Shown here one piece after another: positions 45,951-55,411 of a stretch of 64,000 nt of DNA; the first letter of the stretch is position 1, and each line of letters begins with the position of its first letter. The stretch spans positions 1-64,000 of the forward strand of contig NZ_JAAMQJ010000002.1 in assembly GCF_013523125.1 (NCBI RefSeq), in the 5' to 3' direction. Source of the DNA: Pseudomonas entomophila. Lineage in GTDB: Bacteria; Pseudomonadota; Gammaproteobacteria; Pseudomonadales; Pseudomonadaceae. Both the position numbers and the translations under genes were made by a program. The notes under the pieces were generated by a model. The model was not told where the DNA came from. It saw nothing but the letters and a program-made list of their open reading frames with translations, and ran no database searches.

Positions 45951-48095
45951 TTAGGCCGGGATGGCTTCGGCCGCGGCCTCGCGATCCCAGACGCGGTGCT
46001 CCAGCAATGCCTGGACGAACGCATCCACGGTCGTCTGGTCATCGCCCAGCAGCAGGCCCTTGTCCTGCTGCAGGCCCAGGCTGTCGAGCAGGCCCTTGGC
46101 GCCGTTGGCCAGCCCCATCGGCTTGAGGTGCTTGTAGGCCTCCAGCAGGTAGTGTTTGGCCAGACCGCTGCCCGCCAGGGCCTTCAGCGACGCATCACCG
46201 GCCGGTACCCAGAGGCCGTCGATCATCACCGACGGCATGCCTTCCATCGACGCGTCCACTGGCAGTTGCTTGCCCTCGGCCGTCTTCACCGGCGCCGAGG
46301 AAGGGCCGAGCAGCAACACGCGGGCGCTCTGGGCTTCGAAGGCCTTGACCAGACGATCGACGCTGGCGCCGTCCACACCATTGGCCACCAGGAGGCCGAT
46401 CTTGCGACCCTTGATGCCGACGGTGCCAGGGTGATTCATCTGGCTCAGTGCAGGCGATTCGGTCAGGCTCAGTGTCTTGACGTCGACGGTGCCTTGGGTC
46501 GGCGCTGGCAGGCCCAGGTTCTCGGCCACGGCCTTGGCCAGGTCGAGGTCGATGTTGGCGAGGATCTCGTTGACCTGACGGGCCCGGATGTACTCGCGCT
46601 CGACCTTGCCCAGCTCGAAGCTGTAGGCCTTGATGATGTGCTGCTGCTCGTTCGGGCTCATGCTCTTGTAGAACAGGCGCGCCTGGGAGAAGTGGTCGCC
46701 GAACGAGTCGCTGCGCTCGCGGACCTTGCGGGCGTCGATACGCTCCTGATACGTCTCGAAGCCGCCGTCACGGGCCGCCGGTGGGGTTTCCTTCGGCCAG
46801 CCACTGTCGATCGAGTTCGGCTCGTAGGCCGCGCGGCCCTTGTCGATGGTCATGCGGTGGATGCCGTCGCGCTGATTGTTGTGGTTGGGCGCGACCGGAC
46901 GGTTGATCGGGATCTCGTGGAAGTTCGGCCCGCCCAGACGGCTGATCTGGGTGTCGGTGTAGGAGAACAGACGACCCTGCAGCAGCGGGTCGTTGGTGAA
47001 ATCGATGCCGGGCACGATGTGGCCGGGGCAGAAGGCGATCTGCTCGATCTCGGCAAAGAAGTTGTCCGGGTTGCGGTTGAGCACCATCTTGCCCAGCGGC
47101 GTCACCGGCACCAGCTCTTCGGGAATGATCTTGGTCGGGTCCAGCAGGTCGAAGTCGAATTTGTGCTCGTCGGCTTCCGGCACGATCTGCACGCCCAGCT
47201 CCCACTCCGGGTAGTCGCCGGTTTCGATCGCTTCCCACAGGTCGCGGCGGTGGTAGTCAGTGTCCTTGCCTGCCAGCTTCTGGGCTTCGTCCCACAGCAC
47301 CGAGTGCACGCCCTGCTTGGGCTTCCAGTGGAACTTGACGAAGGTGGCCACGCCTTCGGCGTTGATCAGGCGGAAGGTATGCACGCCAAAGCCTTCCATC
47401 ATCCGCAGGCTGCGCGGGATGGCGCGGTCGGACATGGCCCAGACGACCATGTGGGCCGACTCCGGCACCAAGGACACGAAGTCCCAGAAGGTGTCATGGG
47501 CCGAGCCCCCGGTCGGGATCTCGTTGTGCGGCTCGGGTTTGACCGCGTGCACGAAGTCCGGGAACTTCAGGGCGTCCTGGATGAAGAACACCGGCATGTT
47601 GTTGCCGACCAGGTCGAAGTTGCCTTCGTCGGTGTAGAACTTCACCGCAAAGCCGCGGACGTCACGCACGGTGTCGCCCGAGCCGCGTGGCCCCTGCACG
47701 GTGGAGAAACGCACGAAGACCGGCGTGGTCTTCTCGGGGTCCTGCAGAAAGCCGGCCTTGGTCAGCTCGGCGTGGTTGCCGTAGCTCTGGAAGTAGCCGT
47801 GGGCACCGGTGCCGCGGGCATGGACGATACGCTCCGGGATGCGCTCGTGGTCGAAGTGCGTGATCTTCTCGCGCATGATGAAGTCTTCGAGCAACGACGG
47901 CCCGCGCGAACCCGCCTTGAGCGTGTTCTGGTTGTCGGAAATCTTCACGCCCTGGTTGGTGCGCAGTGCCTGGCCCGTGGCATCGCTACGGAACGCTTCG
48001 AGGTTCTGCAGTTTCTCATTGGTGTTGGCACGATCCGGCGTCTGTGTGCCGGCGAGTTCGCTGTGCTTGGGTGTATCCGTGTGCTTGCTGGCCAT
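45951..48095 (-). CDS. katE: Catalase HPII (large-subunit clade 2)
   Basis: 714 residues, the length of large-subunit catalases. The heme domain shows [13 protein letters not shown] (catalytic His about 108), [10 protein letters not shown] (catalytic Asn) and RLFSYTDTQ (proximal Tyr). The C-terminal about 150 residues form the flavodoxin/GATase1-like domain ([20 protein letters not shown]) of this clade. It degrades hydrogen peroxide to water and oxygen, typically in stationary phase. GGGGAGA precedes the ATG at 48095. Confidence 0.94.
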   Translation of the reverse strand: MASKHTDTPKHSELAGTQTPDRANTNEKLQNLEAFRSDATGQALRTNQGVKISDNQNTLKAGSRGPSLLEDFIMREKITHFDHERIPERIVHARGTGAHGYFQSYGNHAELTKAGFLQDPEKTTPVFVRFSTVQGPRGSGDTVRDVRGFAVKFYTDEGNFDLVGNNMPVFFIQDALKFPDFVHAVKPEPHNEIPTGGSAHDTFWDFVSLVPESAHMVVWAMSDRAIPRSLRMMEGFGVHTFRLINAEGVATFVKFHWKPKQGVHSVLWDEAQKLAGKDTDYHRRDLWEAIETGDYPEWELGVQIVPEADEHKFDFDLLDPTKIIPEELVPVTPLGKMVLNRNPDNFFAEIEQIAFCPGHIVPGIDFTNDPLLQGRLFSYTDTQISRLGGPNFHEIPINRPVAPNHNNQRDGIHRMTIDKGRAAYEPNSIDSGWPKETPPAARDGGFETYQERIDARKVRERSDSFGDHFSQARLFYKSMSPNEQQHIIKAYSFELGKVEREYIRARQVNEILANIDLDLAKAVAENLGLPAPTQGTVDVKTLSLTESPALSQMNHPGTVGIKGRKIGLLVANGVDGASVDRLVKAFEAQSARVLLLGPSSAPVKTAEGKQLPVDASMEGMPSVMIDGLWVPAGDASLKALAGSGLAKHYLLEAYKHLKPMGLANGAKGLLDSLGLQQDKGLLLGDDQTTVDAFVQALLEHRVWDREAAAEAIPA

Positions 48096-48318
48096 TTTCG
48101 GCTCTCCCCATCGGTATTCAGGCCGCCCATCCGGACGTTGTCCAGCTAGTGACTGATGGGGCCGCTCAAGCGTTCCGTCGGGCTTGCCAGCCGTCGCGTT
48201 ATGCCCAGGCCTGAGGTCCAGCCTCAAATAAATGCTAAGACCGTCTGACGGAAAAGGCTAAAATGCGCCACCCGGCACACCGCCGACCTCCATTCATGCG
48301 CCCCACAAGGTTCGCTAA

Positions 48319-49326
48319 GTGATTGAGTTTCAAGATGTTCACAAGACCTACCGCGTTGGCGGCAGGGACATTCCGGCGCTTCAGCCGACCCAGCTGGTCA
48401 TCGAGGATGGCCAGGTCTACGGCCTGATCGGCCACTCCGGCGCAGGCAAGAGCACGCTGCTGCGCCTGATCAACCGGCTCGAGGCGCCGACCGGCGGCCG
48501 CATCATCGTCGACGGCGAAGACGTCACGGCCTTCGATGCCAACCAGCTGCGGCGCTTCCGCCAGCAGGTCGGCATGATCTTCCAGCACTTCAACCTGCTG
48601 GCCTCCAAGACCGTCGCCGACAACGTGGCCCTGCCGCTGACGCTGGCGGGCGAGTTGTCGCGTGGCGAGATCGACCAGCGGGTGAACGAACTGCTGGCCC
48701 GGGTCGGCCTGGCCGACCATGCCCGCAAGTACCCCGCGCAACTGTCCGGTGGGCAGAAGCAGCGCGTGGGTATCGCGCGCGCCCTGGCCACTCGTCCCAA
48801 GATCCTGCTGTGCGACGAGGCCACCAGCGCCCTCGATCCGCAGACCACGGCCTCGGTGCTGCAGCTGCTGGCCGAGATCAACCGCGAGCTGAAGCTGACC
48901 ATCGTGCTCATCACCCACGAGATGGACGTGATCCGCCGGGTCTGCGACCGCGTGGCGGTGATGGACGCCGGCCGTATCGTCGAGCAGGGTGCCGTGGCCG
49001 ATGTGTTCCTGCACCCGGCCCACCCGACCACCCGCCGCTTCGTGCAGGAAGACGAGCAGGTCGATGAAGGCGAGCAGCGCGATGACTTCGAGCACGTGCC
49101 TGGGCGCATCATCCGCCTGACCTTCCAGGGCGAGGCCACCTACGCGCCCCTGCTGGGCACCGTCGCCCGCGAAACCGGGGTCGACTACAGCATCCTGGCC
49201 GGACGCATCGACCGCATCAAAGACGTTCCCTATGGGCAGTTGACGCTGGCCGTGACCGGTGGCGACATGGATGCGGCGTTCGACCGCTTCAAGGCCGCCG
49301 ACGTGCATATGGAGGTACTGCGTTGA
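48319..49326 (+). CDS. metN: Methionine ABC transporter, ATP-binding protein
   Basis: 335 residues with Walker [11 protein letters not shown] (about 37-46), Q-loop IFQHFNLL, signature [15 protein letters not shown] (about 140-154), Walker [13 protein letters not shown] and LITHEMD. The C-terminal NIL domain (about 255-335) senses methionine and inhibits transport. The start is GTG. It overlaps metI by one base (TGATG). Confidence 0.94.
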   Translation: MIEFQDVHKTYRVGGRDIPALQPTQLVIEDGQVYGLIGHSGAGKSTLLRLINRLEAPTGGRIIVDGEDVTAFDANQLRRFRQQVGMIFQHFNLLASKTVADNVALPLTLAGELSRGEIDQRVNELLARVGLADHARKYPAQLSGGQKQRVGIARALATRPKILLCDEATSALDPQTTASVLQLLAEINRELKLTIVLITHEMDVIRRVCDRVAVMDAGRIVEQGAVADVFLHPAHPTTRRFVQEDEQVDEGEQRDDFEHVPGRIIRLTFQGEATYAPLLGTVARETGVDYSILAGRIDRIKDVPYGQLTLAVTGGDMDAAFDRFKAADVHMEVLR

Positions 49327-49997
49327 TGGACGCCCTGAATTTCTTCGCCAACGTCGACTGGGCCGAGATCTGGCTGGCCACGGGCGACACCCTGATCATG
49401 CTGTTCGGCTCGCTGCTCTTCACCGTGCTGCTGGGCCTGCCCCTGGGTGTGCTGCTGTTCCTCTGCGGCCCACGGCAGATGTTCGAGCAGAAAGGCGTGT
49501 ACGCGCTGCTGTCGCTGGTGGTCAACGTGCTGCGCTCGCTGCCGTTCATCATCCTGCTGATCGTGATGATCCCGTTCACCGTGCTGATCACCGGCACCTC
49601 GCTGGGCGTGGCCGGAGCCATTCCACCGCTGGTGGTCGGCGCCACGCCCTTCTTTGCCCGCCTGGTCGAGACGGCGCTGCGTGAGGTGGATCGCGGCATC
49701 ATCGAGGCCACCCAGGCGATGGGGGCAACGACGCGCCAGATCATCACCCATGCGCTGCTGCCTGAAGCGCGCCCGGGAATCTTCGCCGCGATCACCGTCA
49801 CCGCCATCACCTTGGTGTCCTACACGGCCATGGCCGGTGTGGTCGGTGCCGGTGGCCTGGGCGACCTGGCCATCCGTTTCGGTTACCAGCGGTTCCAGAC
49901 CGATGTCATGGTCGTCACCGTGGTGCTGCTGCTGATCCTGGTGCAGGTGCTGCAAAGCATCGGTGACAGGCTGGTCGTGCATTTCTCTCGCAAGTGA
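49326..49997 (+). CDS. metI: Methionine ABC transporter, permease
   Basis: 223 residues with five or so membrane helices and the EAA-type coupling loop EATQAMGATTRQIITHALLPEARPGI (about 123-148). It forms the membrane channel for D/L-methionine with MetN. The ATG at 49326 overlaps the metN stop; a TTG one codon earlier is less likely. Confidence 0.94.
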   Translation: MDALNFFANVDWAEIWLATGDTLIMLFGSLLFTVLLGLPLGVLLFLCGPRQMFEQKGVYALLSLVVNVLRSLPFIILLIVMIPFTVLITGTSLGVAGAIPPLVVGATPFFARLVETALREVDRGIIEATQAMGATTRQIITHALLPEARPGIFAAITVTAITLVSYTAMAGVVGAGGLGDLAIRFGYQRFQTDVMVVTVVLLLILVQVLQSIGDRLVVHFSRK

Positions 49998-50012
49998 ACC
50001 AACCCGGTCGGT

Positions 50013-50034
50013 CGAGAGCCCACGAGGCTCTCTC
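50013..50034 (+). promoter_or_regulatory. Intercistronic hairpin between metI and metQ
   Basis: GAGAGCC and GGCTCTC form a 7-bp stem with a short loop just ahead of the AAGGAG ribosome binding site of metQ. Such hairpins can raise the level of the downstream binding-protein message by blocking 3' decay of the upstream part; that role here is inferred. Confidence 0.55.
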
Positions 50035-50046
50035 TAAGGAGTGTCA

Positions 50047-50817
50047 ATGAAAAAGCTGCTTGTTATCGCCGCCGCGGTCGCGGCCTTCTCGGCCCAGGCC
50101 GAGACCCTCACGGTCGCTGCCACCCCGGTGCCACACGCCGAGATCCTCAAGTTCGTCCAGCCTCAGCTGGCCAAAGAAGGCGTGGAACTGAAGGTCAAGG
50201 AGTTCACCGACTACATCCAGCCGAACGTGCAGGTGGCGGAAAAGCGCCTGGACGCCAACTTCTTCCAGCACCAGCCGTACCTGGACGAGTTCAACAAGGC
50301 CAAGGGCACCGACCTGGTCAGCGTCGCCGGCGTGCACCTGGAGCCTCTGGGCGCCTACTCGGACAAGGTCAAGAGCCTGGACGCCCTGCCCTCCGGCGCC
50401 ACCGTGGTGATCCCCAACGACGCCACCAACGGCGGGCGTGCCTTGCTGTTGCTGGACAAGGCGGGTGTGATCACGCTCAAGGACAACGGCAACATTCTGT
50501 CCACCGTCAAGGACATCGCCGGGAACGACAAGCACCTCAAGTTCCGTGAGCTGGAAGCGGCGACCATCCCGCGCGTGCTGACCCAGGTCGACCTGGCGTT
50601 GATCAACACCAACTATGCGCTGGAAGCCAAGCTCGATCCGAAGAAGGATGCCCTGGTCATCGAAGGCAACGACTCGCCCTACGTGAACATTCTGGTCGCG
50701 CGCCCTGACAACAAGGACAGCGAGGCCATGAAGAAGCTGGTCGACGCGCTGCATTCGTCCGAGACCAAGCAGTTCATCACCGAGAAATACAAAGGCGCCG
50801 TCGTTCCCGCCTTCTGA
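50047..50817 (+). CDS. metQ: Methionine ABC transporter, substrate-binding protein (NlpA family)
   Basis: 256 residues. Signal peptide MKKLLVIAAAVAAFSAQA, then the NlpA fold (VAATPVPHAEILKFVQP, DYIQPNVQVAEKRLDANFFQH, LINTNYALEAKL, YVNILVARPDN). No lipobox cysteine is present, so it should be a soluble periplasmic protein rather than a lipoprotein as in E. coli. AAGGAG lies 5 bases before the ATG. It captures methionine for MetNI. Confidence 0.93.
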   Translation: MKKLLVIAAAVAAFSAQAETLTVAATPVPHAEILKFVQPQLAKEGVELKVKEFTDYIQPNVQVAEKRLDANFFQHQPYLDEFNKAKGTDLVSVAGVHLEPLGAYSDKVKSLDALPSGATVVIPNDATNGGRALLLLDKAGVITLKDNGNILSTVKDIAGNDKHLKFRELEAATIPRVLTQVDLALINTNYALEAKLDPKKDALVIEGNDSPYVNILVARPDNKDSEAMKKLVDALHSSETKQFITEKYKGAVVPAF

Positions 50818-50823
50818 CCGCGC

Positions 50824-50883
50824 GGCACGACGCCTGTCGTGCCCTGACGCCAGGGTCTGCGAGCCGCCTGCCGAAGGCGGCTC
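50824..50883. terminator. Two hairpins between metQ and SCO1 (convergent)
   Basis: GGCACGAC/GTCGTGCC (50824-50843) and GAGCCGCC/GGCGGCTC (50861-50883) are perfect 8-bp stems between convergent genes and can end transcription from both sides. Confidence 0.75.
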
Positions 50884-50895
50884 GGCCCAGGCCGG

Positions 50896-51528
50896 TCATT
50901 TCCCCTCCACCAGCCCCGGCAACCGCGCCACCAGCTTGCCCGTGTCGAACGGCGCGCGCACGAACCCGCGTTGGCGCCCGTCCGGCCCGATGATCGCCAG
51001 GTTGCCACTGTGGTCCACGGTGTAGCCAGGGGTGCGCGTATCGGCCGGTATGAACGGGATGCTCAGCGCGTTCGACAGGGCACGAGTGTCCTCGACCGAA
51101 CCGCGCAGGCCGATGAAGTCCTTGTCGAAGTAGGCGAGGTACTGCTTGAGTTGCGCCGCGGTGTCGCGGGCCGGATCGACGCTGACCAGCACGACTCGCA
51201 AGCGATCGACGGTGCGTTGCGGCAGCTGACGCTTGATCTCCCGCAACTGCGCCAAGGTGGTGGGGCAGATGTCCGGGCAATAGGTGTAGCCGAAGAACAG
51301 CAGTGACCAGGTGCCCCTCAGTTGATCGAGTTCGACCACCTGGCCCTTCTGATCGGTCATGCGCACGGGCGGGACATTGCGGCCTTGGGGCAACAGGATG
51401 ATCCCGGCTTGGGCGAGTTCGGTGGTGCTGGCCTGGCCCGCGCCACCGGTCAAACGGACGGCGAACACGCAGACGATCAGGGCCAGCAGGCCGAAAAGGG
51501 TGAAGATGGTTTTCTGGGTGCGGGTCAT
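50896..51528 (-). CDS. SCO1/SenC/PrrC family copper chaperone, orphan
   Basis: 210 residues. N-terminal membrane anchor (about 7-24), then a thioredoxin-like domain with the copper ligands CPDICP (FGYTYCPDICPTTL) and a distal His in YTVDHSGNLAI. SCO proteins deliver copper to the CuA centre of cytochrome c oxidase subunit II. In related genomes this gene closes the coxBAC-ctaG-SURF1-ctaA-ctaB cluster; no cox gene is present here. The start at 51528 (MTRTQKTIF) matches the usual N-terminus, though no clear ribosome binding site is seen. Confidence 0.88.
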   Translation of the reverse strand: MTRTQKTIFTLFGLLALIVCVFAVRLTGGAGQASTTELAQAGIILLPQGRNVPPVRMTDQKGQVVELDQLRGTWSLLFFGYTYCPDICPTTLAQLREIKRQLPQRTVDRLRVVLVSVDPARDTAAQLKQYLAYFDKDFIGLRGSVEDTRALSNALSIPFIPADTRTPGYTVDHSGNLAIIGPDGRQRGFVRAPFDTGKLVARLPGLVEGK

Positions 51529-51564
51529 GGGGCGAAGGGACCTGGCGGAGGAAATGAGTGGCAT

Positions 51565-51782
51565 GTGGCAAGCGTGAGGGCTGGGAACAGGTCGTGCAAC
51601 CGGCGTTTTCTCCTCGAGTCTTCAAGAAATCCTGTCTGGATTGGAACGCGCTATCGATGCCTGCGGTGTCATATGCCTGTTGGCGTCATAAATATGACAA
51701 TCTATAACAATTCCATCTTAGCTTTCTCATCCAGCAAGCTACTTTAGTGTCTTCCCTGTGTAATACCTGCCCCGGAGTCACC
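51565..51782. promoter_or_regulatory. Divergent junction where the cox cluster is expected
   Basis: 218 bp from the SCO1 side to the next plus-strand gene, A/T-rich from about 51690 to 51750 (ATAAATATGACAATCTATAAC). It must supply promoters for both genes. No remnant of a cox gene was recognised in it. Confidence 0.5.
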
Positions 51783-52430
51783 ATGAACATCGCCGCATTG
51801 CGCGAGCAGATCATTCTTGCCCACCAACACGAAGACCGTACCGGCCAGCTTCGGCTGCGCCTGGGGCAGCAAGTGCCCCACCTGCACCGCGCCATTCAAC
51901 TCCCTGCACAGGATGCCCCAGGCACGCTGGCGCGCTTCGTCAGCGCCTACATCGAACAGGTGCCCGAGCTGCTGCAGGCCGCCCATGCCGTGTCGCGCGA
52001 AGCAGGCATCGAGGCGCAGATCAAACCCGTGCTGAAGATCGCCGAAACCTATTTCCTCCAGCCGCCCGAGGGTGTCGAGGGTCAGATCGGCCTCAGTGGC
52101 CTGCTCGACGAAGCCTACCTCGCCCATCGCCTGGTCGAAGAAGTGAACGACCTGTACATCCGGCACTTCCAGCAGCCGCTGATTCCGCTGGACACCACCG
52201 TGGCGAACCTTATCGCCCATCAACTGATCGGCGAGACGTTCGCCAACCGGCTCGACGAGGTCGTGCACCACTCCGTGGACCAGTTGCTCGACGATGATAC
52301 CTTCGCCCTGGACACTGTCGAGCGCTACCGCGAGGCCTTGAGCGACCCTGCCACGGGTGCCGCCTGGCGGCGCTGGCCTTGCCTTTCCCGGCAACTGGAT
52401 GTCGACCTGACCCTTGGCACGCTGCACTAA
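51783..52430 (+). CDS. Conserved hypothetical protein (PA0104-like)
   Basis: 215 residues, mostly helical, no signal peptide or membrane segment. Conserved-looking stretches are AETYFLQPPEG, LLDEAYLAHRLVEEVNDLY and TTVANLIAHQLIGETFANRLDEVVHHSV. Its position between the SulP/carbonic anhydrase genes and the cox/SCO region corresponds to PA0104 in P. aeruginosa; function is unknown. A terminator follows. Confidence 0.75.
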   Translation: MNIAALREQIILAHQHEDRTGQLRLRLGQQVPHLHRAIQLPAQDAPGTLARFVSAYIEQVPELLQAAHAVSREAGIEAQIKPVLKIAETYFLQPPEGVEGQIGLSGLLDEAYLAHRLVEEVNDLYIRHFQQPLIPLDTTVANLIAHQLIGETFANRLDEVVHHSVDQLLDDDTFALDTVERYREALSDPATGAAWRRWPCLSRQLDVDLTLGTLH

Positions 52431-52503
52431 GTGCACTCGCGAGGTGACGTTCCGGGAAGGGGCTCCTGCTGACGTCAGTTCGATACGGGTTGTTAGCGTC
52501 TGG

Positions 52504-52526
52504 AGGCCATCGTGCGATGGCCTTTT
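52504..52526 (+). terminator. Rho-independent terminator
   Basis: AGGCCATCG and CGATGGCCT pair over 9 bp with a 2-nt TG loop at 52504-52523, followed by TTT. It separates the PA0104-like gene from the next gene, which starts 25 bp later. Confidence 0.85.
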
Positions 52527-52547
52527 CAATCAGACAGGAAAACACCC

Positions 52548-53633
52548 ATGGCTATCCGCTGGAACCGCCTCTTCACCGACCTGTTGCGCGGCAGTCGCTC
52601 CACCTTGTGGGGCAACTGGGCGCTCAACCCCATCATCCAGCCTGGCGCGGTCGGCATCGTCGACCCGACCACGGGCGAATTCACGCTGGTCAAGGATGCG
52701 CTGCCAACGGTCGATACCCTGACCGTCGCGCAAAGTCGCAAGTGGAACATCAGCTCCAAGGACGTGCATCGCCGTGAAACCAAGAGCACGGTGAGTGGTA
52801 CCGTCGTGGACCCGGCCACCGGCGTGCAGGTCAAGCCCGACACCACCGTGGAATGGCGCTTCGAGAATGAAGCGTCCATTGCCTCGGAGTTCGCCATTCA
52901 TGCCGAACAGCGCCTGAGCGACCTGGGGCTGATCGAGCAGCACTACGCCTGGCTGCACGAACAGGCCAAGCGGGTAGGCATGGCCACCGACCAAGGGATC
53001 TCCGAAGGCTTCGGGGTGGTGACCAACGTCATCTACGCCAGCAGCGGCATCAACGCCGGCGCGAAAAAGAAAGGTGCCACGTTTTCGTTGTCCGGTACGG
53101 CCAGCGGCCTGAACACCCTGCTCGGCGACCAAGGCATCGTCGGCAGCGGCAAGGCCAGCTTCATCCTGTCGCACGACAGTGCGGCCGTGGAAACCCATAC
53201 GCTGCCCGCCAAGAGTGGCGAGGTCGCCACACAGCCCATCCCGATCGCCTATGGCTTCGCGTCGTTCGCTGGCAGCCGACTGCTCATGCCCAACTGGATC
53301 GCCAAGCTGGGTAGCCTGAAACTGCACGTGGACAGCAAGGCCAGCTTGGCCACGACCTACATCGCCAAGGTCAACCTCAGCTACGACACGCCCGCTGGTC
53401 GCGAGGAAAGAACGGCCACGGTGCTGGGTGGCAGCTCGGCCAACTTCAACGACATCCCGCTCTCGGCCACCCGGCTGAAGGTAGTGATCGAGTTCGTCAA
53501 CCTGGGCGCCAACGAGGTGCACGTCCGCGAGTGGAACACCCCGTTGAGTCAGTGGGTAGGGGGTACCCGGACGTTGAACCTGAGCGGTACGTGGCCCGGC
53601 TCGCCCACACTGACGGTGGTCGAGGAGGACTGA
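52548..53633 (+). CDS. Unknown 361-residue protein, predicted beta-rich; possible pore-forming or jelly-roll domains
   Basis: No family recognised. No signal peptide and no cysteine seen. The N-terminal half has IQPGAVGIVDPTTGEFTLV (about 30-48), a T/V-rich hairpin-like stretch (about 65-110) and a helix with GLIEQHYAWLHEQAKRVGM. The middle (about 160-240) alternates small, polar and hydrophobic residues (KGATFSLSGTASGLNTLLG, GSGKASFILSHDS), as in amphipathic beta-hairpins. The last 100 residues look like a separate beta-sandwich ending with WPGSPTLTVVEE. The order of elements loosely recalls gasdermin-type N-domains, but this is an impression only. It has its own ribosome binding site (ACAGGAAA) after a terminator, and is convergent with sulP. 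Confidence 0.7.
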   Translation: MAIRWNRLFTDLLRGSRSTLWGNWALNPIIQPGAVGIVDPTTGEFTLVKDALPTVDTLTVAQSRKWNISSKDVHRRETKSTVSGTVVDPATGVQVKPDTTVEWRFENEASIASEFAIHAEQRLSDLGLIEQHYAWLHEQAKRVGMATDQGISEGFGVVTNVIYASSGINAGAKKKGATFSLSGTASGLNTLLGDQGIVGSGKASFILSHDSAAVETHTLPAKSGEVATQPIPIAYGFASFAGSRLLMPNWIAKLGSLKLHVDSKASLATTYIAKVNLSYDTPAGREERTATVLGGSSANFNDIPLSATRLKVVIEFVNLGANEVHVREWNTPLSQWVGGTRTLNLSGTWPGSPTLTVVEED

Positions 53634-53649
53634 CCTGCCTGACCCGGTT

Positions 53650-53678
53650 CGGCACCCTGACCAGGCGTCAGGGTGCCG
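53650..53678. terminator. Bidirectional terminator between the unknown gene and sulP-like gene
   Basis: CGGCACCCTGAC (53650-53661) and GTCAGGGTGCCG (53667-53678) form a perfect 12-bp stem with a 5-nt loop between convergent genes. Confidence 0.85.
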
Positions 53679-53702
53679 GGCTTCTCCAGTCGTCGAGGCG
53701 AT

Positions 53703-55229
53703 TCAGGCCCGTGCGGTCGTGCGCAGGCGCCCTTCGGTACGTCGTTTCAGGCCACGCTGCTCGATCAGCAGCCGAGTGCCCATCGCCTCGTTCGCCCGCC
53801 CCCAGTCCTCGAGCAGCTCCAGGCACGCGTGGTCGATGTAGTTCAGGTGGGTCAGGGGGACGTGCAAGGTGGTACCCGCCGGCACGCTTTCCAGGACCTG
53901 GGTCAGCGCCGGCACCTTGAGGAAGGTGGCCGCGCCGCTCAGCCGCAACGCCTTGTGTCCAGGTTCGGGCAGATCCACCAGGTTGATCTTCAACCGTGCC
54001 GCCTTGAAGGCCAGCTTGAGCAGGGTCAAGGCAAAGCCCAGCAGCACGCCCGTCAGCAGGTCGCTGAAAACGATGGCCAGGGCGGTCGCCGCGTAGATCA
54101 GCACCGGCGAGCGACCATAGCGCTGCAAGCCACGCAGCGCCTTGAAATCCACCAGCTTGACGCCGGTGTACACCAGCACGCCTGCCAGGCTGGCCACCGG
54201 AATCTGTTGCAGCACGCTGCTCAGCACCACCACGAACGCCAGCAGCCACACGCCATGCAGGATCGCCGACGCCCGGGTCTTGGCGCCGGCCTGCACGTTC
54301 GCCGAGCTGCGCACGATCACCCCCGTCATCGGCAGGGCGCCCACGACGCCGCACAGCATGTTGCCGATCCCTTGCGCCGACAGTTCACGGTCGAAGTCCG
54401 ACCGCTGCCCGCTGTGCATACGGTCCACCGCAGCGGCCGACAGCAGGGTCTCGGCACTGGCGATGAAGGCGAGCGCCACCGCGGCCATCAGCAGGCTGGG
54501 ATCGGCGAGCCTGGCCAGGTCGTCCAGGCGCAGCCAGTCGATCGCCTGCGACAGGTCGGTCGGCACCTCGACACGGTTGACCGGCAGCGCCAGCACCAGG
54601 CTGATCACGGTCATCGAGGCCACGCCGAGCAGGGCACCCGGCACGAAGCGCAGCCGCTGCGGTCGCCAGCGTTCCCATCCCCACATCAGGGCGATGGTCC
54701 CCAGGCCCAACAGACCCGCCTGCCAGGCGCCACTGCCGTGCTCCACGGGCAGCGCCGTGACCAGCATGGCCGGAAAGCCCAGCAGGTTCTGCATACCGGA
54801 GGGTTGCGGCGCCGTGTCGAACATCACATGCACCTGGGAAAGCACGATCAGCACGCCGATCCCGGCCAGCATGCCGTAGACCACGGCCGGCGCCGTGACC
54901 CTGAACCAGCAGCCCAGGCGCAGACGCCCGGCCAGCAGTTGCAGCAGCCCCGCCAGCAGCAGGATCGGCCCCAGCATGGCGATCCCGTGCTGGCGCACCA
55001 GCTCGAAGACCAGCACTGCCAGACCGGCGGCCGGACCGCTCACCTGCAACGGCGAGCCGGCCAGGAAGCCCACCACGATGCCGCCGATGATGCCGGTGAT
55101 CAGCCCTTTGGCCGGCGGCATGCCCGAAGCGATGGCGATGCCCATGCACAAGGGCAGGGCGACCAGAAAGACCACTATCGACGCCAACAGCTCACGCGGC
55201 AGGGCCGCTTTCATCTGTGTCATGTTCAC
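53703..55229 (-). CDS. SulP family anion transporter with STAS domain
   Basis: 508 residues: about 11-12 membrane helices (LPLCMGIAIASGMPPAKGLITGIIGG, SPLQVSGPAAGLAVLV) and a cytoplasmic STAS domain (about 410-495; VPLTHLNYIDHACLELLEDW). Beside a beta-carbonic anhydrase, the likely substrate is bicarbonate rather than sulfate; fused or adjacent SulP-CA pairs are well known. GTG at 55229 is taken as the start because AAAGGAG lies 7 bases upstream; an ATG follows two codons later. Confidence 0.88.
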   Translation of the reverse strand: MNMTQMKAALPRELLASIVVFLVALPLCMGIAIASGMPPAKGLITGIIGGIVVGFLAGSPLQVSGPAAGLAVLVFELVRQHGIAMLGPILLLAGLLQLLAGRLRLGCWFRVTAPAVVYGMLAGIGVLIVLSQVHVMFDTAPQPSGMQNLLGFPAMLVTALPVEHGSGAWQAGLLGLGTIALMWGWERWRPQRLRFVPGALLGVASMTVISLVLALPVNRVEVPTDLSQAIDWLRLDDLARLADPSLLMAAVALAFIASAETLLSAAAVDRMHSGQRSDFDRELSAQGIGNMLCGVVGALPMTGVIVRSSANVQAGAKTRASAILHGVWLLAFVVVLSSVLQQIPVASLAGVLVYTGVKLVDFKALRGLQRYGRSPVLIYAATALAIVFSDLLTGVLLGFALTLLKLAFKAARLKINLVDLPEPGHKALRLSGAATFLKVPALTQVLESVPAGTTLHVPLTHLNYIDHACLELLEDWGRANEAMGTRLLIEQRGLKRRTEGRLRTTARA

Positions 55230-55353
55230 CGTGTTGCTCCTTTCTCGTTTCTCTCGACCCTTCCAGCGGTCATGGGCACGGGTGTCCGAACGGCGCGCAC
55301 GGGTCGACCGCCAAGGTCGTCGGCACGCTGTTCGGAAGATTCAAGGCAGCGAA

Positions 55354-55381
55354 GACCCGGCCGCCCCTGGGGCGGCCGGTC
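55354..55381 (-). terminator. Hairpin terminator between carbonic anhydrase and SulP genes
   Basis: GACCCGGCCGCCCC and GGCGGCCGGTC form a long GC-rich stem in the 182-bp gap on the minus strand; the following bases are moderately T-rich (TTCGCTGCCTT). Transcription from the carbonic anhydrase gene may stop or attenuate here. Confidence 0.7.
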
Positions 55382-55411
55382 AGCAGAAGAGGTTCAGCGT
55401 GTCAGGCGCGC

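Noticed and set aside
48228..48318. SAM riboswitch ahead of metN
   Set aside because: The leader before the GTG start is short, and I saw no kink-turn or four-way-junction pattern.
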